37,866 nt of DNA from a virus: positions 1-37,866 of IMG/VR virus record IMGVR_UViG_3300009104_000051, one strand, 5' to 3'. The translations under genes were made by a program, and so were the position numbers. A model generated the notes under the pieces. The model had not been told where the DNA came from and searched no databases. It saw only the letters and a list, made by a program, of their open reading frames with translations. Positions 30,705-36,536 of the stretch are shown here, in pieces (positions within the stretch are counted from its first letter, which is position 1; each line of letters begins with the position of its first letter).

Positions 30705-30908
30705 ATGGTAGGATATTATACAACACCCAATCAGCTAGGAGAAAAAATTAAAAAAATATATTCGGATTTAACTGACGATGATATGAATCCGATGCAAGGT
30801 GGAACGATCACGTTACAAAATAATTCGGATGGTAGAGGTGATTTCATTGCGAAATGGGAACACCCTACGTTGGCTAAACCAACACAGTCGCAGTTAGACG
30901 CAGTTTAA
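30705..30908 (+). CDS. small fibre partner protein, MVGYYTTPNQL family, copy 2 (67 aa)
   Basis: Same length as the protein at 28044-28247 and nearly the same sequence (MVGYYTTPNQLGEKIKKIYS, then PTQSQLDAV), with long identical runs of DNA that include the upstream TAGGAGTAAAATT. This indicates a fairly recent duplication of the gene with its ribosome binding site. It follows a C1q-like adhesin, as copy 1 does, ten bases after its stop. Role inferred as adhesin chaperone or accessory subunit. Confidence 0.7.
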   Translation: MVGYYTTPNQLGEKIKKIYSDLTDDDMNPMQGGTITLQNNSDGRGDFIAKWEHPTLAKPTQSQLDAV

Positions 30909-30914
30909 AATGCA

Positions 30915-31616
30915 ATGGGTAGAGCAAGAGATTTTGCAGCAAGGGGAGAACAAGGACGGTCTGCACTAGTACTGGATGCAAGTGCTGCTGATACGGACGT
31001 TCATGAAAATATTCTTTTAGATGGAACAGATGCAGCCTCAAAAAATGCTGGTTTCAATATCATGCAAGAGGATTTTTCTACAGACGTTCCTTTAGACTCA
31101 TTACCGCCTGGCAGTAGACCAATATTAAATGATGATTTGATTTGGTTTCATACTTGGTATGGTTCAGCTGGATCGCAAACTATAAGTGAAGCTACCACAA
31201 CTAAATGCACTTTTGATGCCGTTAAATGGGATTGGCAGGGAAATGCAAATATGACTGCTGATCCTTCCCAATTTACCGTACCTGTATCTGGTTTTTATTA
31301 TATTCGTTGTTCTGTATATCATAGTATTTCTGCCCATAACAGTATACTTATATACAGTTACATATACCCCAGATTAAATGGTTTTTCCTGTAGCATAGCA
31401 GACTATCGTAGTCATGGATATGGCGGTGGTTCGGGTTTTGCGTACCACAGCACTGGTACTAGAGAAGCTTCTGGGATTATTCAACTAAATAAAGGTGATA
31501 CAATAGATACGGCTGTATATTTTTATAAAAATGCTGCTATGACTCATACAGCTTACACTTATAATGGTAGTTTTGATGGAATGACAGGGTGCTTATTACA
31601 AAGACTTGACGATTAA
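30915..31616 (+). CDS. C1q-like adhesin with N-terminal GTDSSSTDAG module (233 aa)
   Basis: The basic start (MGRARDFAARGEQGR) leads into LVLDASAADTDVHENILLDG and then GTDAASKNAGFNIMQEDF. A DSLPPGSRP linker follows, and from about residue 90 a beta-sandwich of C1q type: CTFDAVKWDWQGNANM, FTVPVSGFYYIRCSVYHS, a Gly-rich SHGYGGGSGFAYHS loop and IIQLNKGDTIDTAVYFY. The next two adhesins share this layout, including the GYGGGSG or GYSGGSG loop, so the three are paralogues. The start has no strong ribosome binding site and is probably coupled to the upstream small gene. Confidence 0.73.
   Translation: MGRARDFAARGEQGRSALVLDASAADTDVHENILLDGTDAASKNAGFNIMQEDFSTDVPLDSLPPGSRPILNDDLIWFHTWYGSAGSQTISEATTTKCTFDAVKWDWQGNANMTADPSQFTVPVSGFYYIRCSVYHSISAHNSILIYSYIYPRLNGFSCSIADYRSHGYGGGSGFAYHSTGTREASGIIQLNKGDTIDTAVYFYKNAAMTHTAYTYNGSFDGMTGCLLQRLDD
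31017..31070 (+). repeat. GTDSSSTDAG-type unit in adhesin
   Basis: One diverged unit, LDGTDAASKNAGFNIMQE, directly preceded by the LDASAADTDVHENILL variant. The stem DNA TTAGATGGAACAGATG is shared with better copies elsewhere. Confidence 0.8.
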
Positions 31617-31630
31617 TAAAGGAGAAAATA

Positions 31631-31828
31631 ATGGCAATAAAATCAGGTGATGATATTTGTGGTGCAATTATTAAAATTCACAATAGTTTAAAACATGAGG
31701 ATTTTGTTCCTCCACCAGCAGGGCCAGGTAAAGTTCTTTTACAGGACGATGGTGACGGCCCATATATTAAAGAATGGAATGTTGATTTATCAAAACCAAC
31801 CCCAGAAGAAATAGAAGCAAAGTTGTAA
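31631..31828 (+). CDS. small fibre partner protein, diverged KPTPEEIE type (65 aa)
   Basis: It resembles the two MVGYYTTPNQL proteins in plan rather than in exact sequence: an N-terminal amphipathic helix (DDICGAIIKIHNSL), an acidic/proline link (EDFVPPPAGPG), a KVLLQDDGDG turn corresponding to IVLQNNSDG, and a closing WNVDLSKPTPEEIEAK. It follows a C1q-like adhesin and precedes two more. AAAGGAG is eight bases before the ATG. The chaperone or accessory role is inferred from its relatives' positions. Confidence 0.68.
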   Translation: MAIKSGDDICGAIIKIHNSLKHEDFVPPPAGPGKVLLQDDGDGPYIKEWNVDLSKPTPEEIEAKL

Positions 31829-31832
31829 TACT

Positions 31833-32543
31833 ATGGGTCGAGCATATCGATTAGCCACTAAAGGAAATAATGATGCACTAGTCTTGGATTCAAGTGCAGC
31901 AGATACCGATGTGGGCACAAACTTATTGCTCGATAGTACAGGTGGAACAAATGCCCACCCTACTGATGAGGGTGCTCATATTCTCATGGAGGATTTTGGA
32001 ACGGAGACAGCACAAAGTAATTTACCATTTGCTGATCAAACTACTCCTGCCGAAGATCATGTTTCGTGGAATGTTTGGAGAACAACCCGACAAACTATTA
32101 GTACAAACACAGTGACAAAAATGACATTTGATTATGTTTACCATGATTGGATGGGTAACGCAAATGCAGCTGCCGATCCATCTAAAATAACAATCACTGT
32201 GCCAGGCATTTATTATTTAAGACACAATGCTTATTATTCAATTAGCGGTGGGGATGCAATTTCAATTTATGAGTATGCATATGTTCATGTAAATGGTTCG
32301 GCCCGTTTTTTAAACTATGCAACTTTAGGTTATGGTGGTGGTTCTGGTTATAACTATTCTAAACAGGGAACTAAAGTGACTGAAGGATTTACTCATCTTC
32401 ATGAGGGAGATGAGGTAGAGTATAAGGTATTCTTTTATAGAACCGCTGGAACTTTGTATGCTGGTTTTACTGGAACCAACATATATGATGGCTGGAAAGC
32501 AGGTGGTGGAATGGGTCATCTGATAAAACGATTACCATATTAA
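31833..32543 (+). CDS. C1q-like adhesin with N-terminal repeat module (236 aa)
   Basis: A paralogue of its neighbours: basic start (MGRAYRLATKGN), repeat variant LVLDSSAADTDVGTNLLL, then a degenerate second unit (LDSTGGTNAHPTDEGAHILM). The NLPFADQTTP linker leads to a C1q-type sandwich (MTFDYVYHDWMGNANA, ITVPGIYYLRHNAYYS, GYGGGSGYNYSKQGTK, FTHLHEGDEVEYKVFFY). The SDS-like core strands line up with those of the genes at 30915 and 32554. No separate small partner follows. It starts four bases after the preceding stop with a weak ribosome binding site. Confidence 0.73.
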   Translation: MGRAYRLATKGNNDALVLDSSAADTDVGTNLLLDSTGGTNAHPTDEGAHILMEDFGTETAQSNLPFADQTTPAEDHVSWNVWRTTRQTISTNTVTKMTFDYVYHDWMGNANAAADPSKITITVPGIYYLRHNAYYSISGGDAISIYEYAYVHVNGSARFLNYATLGYGGGSGYNYSKQGTKVTEGFTHLHEGDEVEYKVFFYRTAGTLYAGFTGTNIYDGWKAGGGMGHLIKRLPY

Positions 32544-32553
32544 GGAAACAATA

Positions 32554-33264
32554 ATGTCAAGAGCCCGTCAATTAGTTGATAGAAGAAATTTTGATTCGTT
32601 AGTTATGGATGCAAGTGCAGCTAGCACCGATGTGAATGATACTCTTCTTTTAGACGGAACAGATAGTTCATCTACTGATGCTGGTTCTCGTATTCTCACA
32701 GAAGACTTTGGAACACACGTTCCATACGATTCTTTACCCGATGGTAATAGACAATTGACAGATGACGCAATTTATTTTGAAGTTGCTGGAGTTCCTACGG
32801 GCAGTGTTACAATTTCTCATAATACCGCAACTACACCTGACTATAATCGTATAATGAAAGATCATAATGGTAATGCAAACATAGCATCAGACTTGAATAA
32901 ATTTACTTGTACTGTTGCTGGATTGTATTATTTAGAACATACAACTTACATTTATTTAACAGCTGGTCATGCTAGTATACTGACATACAATTATACTGGA
33001 TTATACCTAAATGGGTCTACTATGGGTGTAAATTATAGGACTCAAGGATATTCTGGTGGTTCTGGTTATCAATGGCATATGGATGTTGGTACTAATCGTT
33101 TTCAAATAATTTGTCCATTAAGTGTAGGTGATTATATAGAACCATATATTTACATTTACAAAACTGGTGGAACAGTGACCAATTATTATCAAGCAAGAGG
33201 CAAATACCCAAACTTTAGGGGTTATCTAATCAAAAGATTTCCAAGTGCTTCTGCACCAACATAA
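32554..33264 (+). CDS. C1q-like adhesin with N-terminal GTDSSSTDAG module (236 aa)
   Basis: The last adhesin of the array. MSRARQLVDRRN is followed by LVMDASAASTDVNDTLLLDG and GTDSSSTDAGSRILTEDFG, the best-preserved repeat module in the array. The tip has FTCTVAGLYYLEHTTYIY, a TQGYSGGSGYQWH loop and PLSVGDYIEPYIYIYKTGG, the C1q-type layout of its paralogues. It ends RGYLIKRFPSAS. AAGGAA lies nine bases before the ATG. After it comes a 49-base gap with an inverted repeat before gp13. Confidence 0.73.
   Translation: MSRARQLVDRRNFDSLVMDASAASTDVNDTLLLDGTDSSSTDAGSRILTEDFGTHVPYDSLPDGNRQLTDDAIYFEVAGVPTGSVTISHNTATTPDYNRIMKDHNGNANIASDLNKFTCTVAGLYYLEHTTYIYLTAGHASILTYNYTGLYLNGSTMGVNYRTQGYSGGSGYQWHMDVGTNRFQIICPLSVGDYIEPYIYIYKTGGTVTNYYQARGKYPNFRGYLIKRFPSASAPT
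32602..32703 (+). repeat. GTDSSSTDAG module at adhesin N-terminus
   Basis: Two adjacent units: LVMDASAASTDVNDTLL and LDGTDSSSTDAGSRILTE (from 32650). The second is close in DNA to the copies at 4946 and 11262, more than 20 kb away. Confidence 0.87.
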
Positions 33265-33279
33265 GAAACGCATAATTAT

Positions 33280-33302
33280 TTTTTTACCTAAATAGTAAAA
33301 AA
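33280..33302 (+). promoter_or_regulatory. inverted repeat with CTAAATA loop upstream of gp13
   Basis: TTTTTTAC (33280-33287) pairs perfectly with GTAAAAAA (33295-33302) around a seven-base loop CTAAATA. CCTAAATA matches the late promoter box at six of eight positions, and the weak ribosome binding site AAGGG starts inside the 3' arm. It could be a diverged late promoter within a hairpin, or an AT-rich terminator for the fibre array. Sequence alone does not decide. Confidence 0.5.
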
Positions 33303-33313
33303 GGGTACTAATT

Positions 33314-34129
33314 ATGGCCATACCAACCACAAAAGCAACATTAAAAGATTACTGTCTTAGAAACTTGGGTTTCGGTGTTATCGACATTAATGTATCTGAT
33401 GACCAAGTGGATGACCGCGTAGATGAAGCACTTCAGTATTTCATACAGTATCATTATGATGGTGTTGAGAGAATGTATCTTAAACATAAGATTACACAGG
33501 CAGAGATTGATAGAGCTGCAACCAACGATACTGCAACCGCAACTGACAAAGTAGATAATACAGTCAAAGCAGATTGGTTAGAAGGAAAAGGATTTATACC
33601 AGTTCCCGATGCTGTGGTATCAGTAACACAAGTATTTCCTTTTGATGATTCTTCAACAAACAATATGTTTGACATTCGGTATCAACTAAGATTGAATGAC
33701 CTATATGATTTTTCTTCTACGTCAATCATTCATTATCAGATGACAATGCAACACATTGATTATCTTTCGCACATATTGACAGGGGAAGTACCTATACGAT
33801 TTAATCAGCATCAAAACCGTTTGTACTTAGATATGGATTGGACAAATGATGTGAACGCAGATGACTTCATTATCATAGAGTGCTATCGTAAATTAGACCC
33901 AGACTCATACACAGACATTTATGATGACATATATCTGAAACGATATGCAACCGCACTGATAAAAAAACAGTGGGGTGCAAACCTTTCCAAGTTCAACGGT
34001 GTGCAAATGCTGGGTGGAGTAACCATGAACGGTGCAGATATTTTTTCACAAGCACAGGAAGAAATACAACGACTAGAGGAACAGATACAACTTGCATTTG
34101 AAACCCCAATAGATTATATGGTAGGATAA
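33314..34129 (+). CDS. 13: neck protein gp13
   Basis: At 271 residues (T4 gp13: 309) the protein has the family pattern: LKDYCLRNLGFGVIDINVSD, VDDRVDEALQYFIQYHYDG, then WLEGKGFIPVPDAVVSVTQV and LTGEVPIRFNQHQNRLYLDM, with a closing KRYATALIKKQWGANLSKF and a helical tail EEIQRLEEQIQLAFETP. gp13 and gp14 form the neck that seals the filled head and joins it to the tail. A weak AAGGG is ten bases before the ATG. It is directly followed by gp14, one base after its stop. Confidence 0.92.
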   Translation: MAIPTTKATLKDYCLRNLGFGVIDINVSDDQVDDRVDEALQYFIQYHYDGVERMYLKHKITQAEIDRAATNDTATATDKVDNTVKADWLEGKGFIPVPDAVVSVTQVFPFDDSSTNNMFDIRYQLRLNDLYDFSSTSIIHYQMTMQHIDYLSHILTGEVPIRFNQHQNRLYLDMDWTNDVNADDFIIIECYRKLDPDSYTDIYDDIYLKRYATALIKKQWGANLSKFNGVQMLGGVTMNGADIFSQAQEEIQRLEEQIQLAFETPIDYMVG

Positions 34130-34130
34130 C

Positions 34131-35282
34131 ATGGCAGTCAATAGAGCCTTCCATACCAATAATGTATCTGCACTTACAGTAGAACAAAATCTGTATCGTG
34201 ATTTAATTAAAGAGGCCATACAGATTTATGGTCACGATGTTTACTATGTGGATAGAACAACCGTTGCAATAGATAGTATTTTGGGTGAGGACTCACTTTC
34301 CAAATTCACTACGCAACACCCGATTGAAATGTACATTGAAGATGCAGAGGGTGGGTTTCAAGGTGAGAAAGAAATTATGTCGCAGTTTGGTTTGGAGAAT
34401 AGAAACGAAATTACTTTTGTTGTATCCAAACAAAGATTTCAGCAGATGGATAGTCAGATTACCCTTGAAGATGGAACAGGTACAACTGGTGGTTCTGTTT
34501 TACTTGAGGCTGGTTCGATACCAAGATCTTCTTTGTCTGCGGTATTAGATACACCGACAAAAAGTTTTATAGAATTAAATGGAACGGACAGTTCAAGCAC
34601 AAATGCTGGAGATCAAATTATACAAGAGAATGATGATACATCCTTTATTCTCTCAGAGGAAAGTGGTACAGAGTTTTATCTATTGACTGATACTGCAACA
34701 ACAGACGCAGACAGACCACAGGAAGGCGATTTAGTTTATCACCCGACACTTTCCAGAATGTTTGAGGTTAGTTTTGTTGACCATGATGATCCATTTTATC
34801 AGCTCGACAACAATCCTGTATACAAATTACGATGCAAACAATACGAATACAGTCACGAAGAAATTGATACAGGTATTACTGAGATTGATGAAATTGAAGG
34901 TGACTTACAACAAGACGCACTTGAGCATCAATTTACTTTGGAACAATCAAGTGCAGTCAATGAGGACATTAGAATATTCCATTCTGCAAATGAACAAGGC
35001 CTGTTATTGTTAGATGGAACAGATAGTTCGTCTACCAACGCGAATGACAATGTAGTTATGGAAGATGATTCTACTTCTGTTGGTGAGAGTATACTACTTG
35101 AAGGTGGTGGTTCGGATACTGAGGACGCATCGTACTTGATACAAGAAGATATCATCACTGGTGATTATACCAGTGCTGGTTCACAAGATAAAACTGCACA
35201 AAATGAATTATTCGATTCTCTGGACGATAATGTTCTGGATTTTTCGGAGACTAATCCGTTTGGAGATGCTGGAGGCACATAA
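34131..35282 (+). CDS. 14: neck protein gp14 with repeat-bearing insertions
   Basis: Conserved gp14 parts are clear: N-terminal HTNNVSALTVEQNLYRDLIK, IYGHDVYYVDR, EITFVVSKQRFQ, then RPQEGDLVYHPTLSRMFEVS and FVDHDDPFYQLDNNPVYKLR, and the C-terminal NELFDSLDDNVLDFSETNPF. T4 gp14 is 256 residues; this one is 383. The surplus lies in two blocks, about residues 110-200 and 265-350, each with a GTDSSSTNAG unit (34575 and 35010) and ILLE-type segments. It starts one base after gp13, and its stop overlaps the gp15 ATG. It completes the head-closing neck with gp13. Confidence 0.9.
   Translation: MAVNRAFHTNNVSALTVEQNLYRDLIKEAIQIYGHDVYYVDRTTVAIDSILGEDSLSKFTTQHPIEMYIEDAEGGFQGEKEIMSQFGLENRNEITFVVSKQRFQQMDSQITLEDGTGTTGGSVLLEAGSIPRSSLSAVLDTPTKSFIELNGTDSSSTNAGDQIIQENDDTSFILSEESGTEFYLLTDTATTDADRPQEGDLVYHPTLSRMFEVSFVDHDDPFYQLDNNPVYKLRCKQYEYSHEEIDTGITEIDEIEGDLQQDALEHQFTLEQSSAVNEDIRIFHSANEQGLLLLDGTDSSSTNANDNVVMEDDSTSVGESILLEGGGSDTEDASYLIQEDIITGDYTSAGSQDKTAQNELFDSLDDNVLDFSETNPFGDAGGT
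34575..34628 (+). repeat. GTDSSSTDAG repeat inserted in gp14 (first)
   Basis: The unit LNGTDSSSTNAGDQIIQE lies between the conserved gp14 segments FVVSKQRFQ and RPQEGDLVY. These should be close together in an uninterrupted gp14. Confidence 0.88.
35010..35063 (+). repeat. GTDSSSTDAG repeat inserted in gp14 (second)
   Basis: The unit LDGTDSSSTNANDNVVME lies in the C-terminal extension of gp14, followed by ILLEGGGSDTEDA. Its DNA start (TTAGATGGAACAGATAGTTC) is nearly identical to copies in other genes. Confidence 0.88.
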
Positions 35283-36109
35283 TGTTAGGACAACAATTTT
35301 ACCATGAAACAATGCGAAATGTAATTGTTGCATTTGGTACACTATTTAACAATATACACTTGGTTCGCAAAAACAATAGTGGAACTATCGTACAGACGAT
35401 GAAAGTTCCCCTTGCGTATGGGCCAAGACAAAAGTGGTTACAACGAATAGATCAAGACCCAAGTCTTGATAATAAGGTTGCGATTACTTTACCAAGACTA
35501 GGATTTGAAATTCAAAACCTTTCTTATGATACGACACGAAAATTAAATCGCGTACAGAAGTTTAGAAAGGTTAAAGGTAGTGAAGGAGCAACTGGTAAAT
35601 TAGACACACAGTATATGCCTGTTCCTTACAACTTGGATATCGAGTTGTACGCAATGGCCAAACAGTCTGATGATGCACTTCAGATTGTTGAGCAAATACT
35701 TCCATACTTCCAACCTGATTACACTTTGACAATTAAAGATATGACGGATATGGGAATCAAGAGGGATGTTCCGATTGTATTGAACAGTGTTAGTTACGAA
35801 GATAACTATCGTGGAGAGATGGCAGAAAGACGAGCAATCATATACACACTTAGTTTTACATCTAAGTTTTATTTGTATGGGCCTGTTACATCGCAAAGTG
35901 TTATCAAATCTGTTCAAGTTGATCAATATTCTGATTTACCATCAGCTGCACCTAAGAGGGAACAAAGATATACTGCAACCCCCAATCCAACAACATCAGA
36001 CGCAGATGATGATTTTGGATTTAACGAAACAACATCTTTTTTTCAAGATGCAAAAGATTTCAATCCTGTTACTGGAGAGGATGAAACGGATAACAGTAGT
36101 GGTGTATAA
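35282..36109 (+). CDS. 15: tail terminator protein gp15 (proximal sheath stabiliser)
   Basis: A 275-residue protein, T4 gp15 being 272. Family landmarks are GQQFYHETMRNVIVAFGTLF, VPLAYGPRQKWLQRIDQDP, a LPRLGFEIQNLSYDTTRKLN block, and YMPVPYNLDIELYAMAKQSD followed by EQILPYFQPDYTLTI. It ends in an acidic, disordered tail. gp15 caps the tail tube and sheath as a hexamer and is the surface that binds the neck. The ATG overlaps the gp14 stop by one base and gp16 follows two bases after its stop. No repeat units are inserted here, unlike gp14. Confidence 0.93.
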   Translation: MLGQQFYHETMRNVIVAFGTLFNNIHLVRKNNSGTIVQTMKVPLAYGPRQKWLQRIDQDPSLDNKVAITLPRLGFEIQNLSYDTTRKLNRVQKFRKVKGSEGATGKLDTQYMPVPYNLDIELYAMAKQSDDALQIVEQILPYFQPDYTLTIKDMTDMGIKRDVPIVLNSVSYEDNYRGEMAERRAIIYTLSFTSKFYLYGPVTSQSVIKSVQVDQYSDLPSAAPKREQRYTATPNPTTSDADDDFGFNETTSFFQDAKDFNPVTGEDETDNSSGV

Positions 36110-36111
36110 TA

Positions 36112-36525
36112 ATGAAAGAAGTTGCAAACATTATTGATGAAGCTCTTGGTGTCATCGATCCTGTTGAAAAAGAGTTGTCGATTGCAAGTCACAAGACAGT
36201 TGTTCCAAGACCGTCTGACAATCTAGAAGATCTCGATGCAGACTACAAGTATCAACGAGAAAACTTTTACAATCTGATTGAAAGGGGGTCAGATGCAATC
36301 GAGGGTATTCTGGAGATTGCAAGAGAGTCAGACCACCCCAGAACCTACGAGGTAGCTGGTAATCTTATCAAACAGGTTGCAGAGGTCACAGAGAAACTTG
36401 GAGACTTGCAAGAAAAGATGAAACGACTCAAGGAGGTTCCCAACACCGCACCGAAAAATGTAACCAACGCACTGTTTGTTGGTTCAACCGCAGAGTTACA
36501 AAAAGTATTGAAGGATAAAAAATAG
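36112..36525 (+). CDS. 16: terminase small subunit gp16
   Basis: The 137-residue, mostly helical protein (T4 gp16: 164) contains LEDLDADYKYQRENFYNLIE, GSDAIEGILEIARESDHPRT and YEVAGNLIKQVAEVTEKLGD, the conserved core of T4-like small terminases, plus a short basic end. It forms a ring that recognises DNA ends and regulates the gp17 motor during packaging. Its position between gp15 and gp17 agrees. The start is two bases after the gp15 stop. Confidence 0.9.
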   Translation: MKEVANIIDEALGVIDPVEKELSIASHKTVVPRPSDNLEDLDADYKYQRENFYNLIERGSDAIEGILEIARESDHPRTYEVAGNLIKQVAEVTEKLGDLQEKMKRLKEVPNTAPKNVTNALFVGSTAELQKVLKDKK

Positions 36526-36536
36526 AGAGTTTAAAA

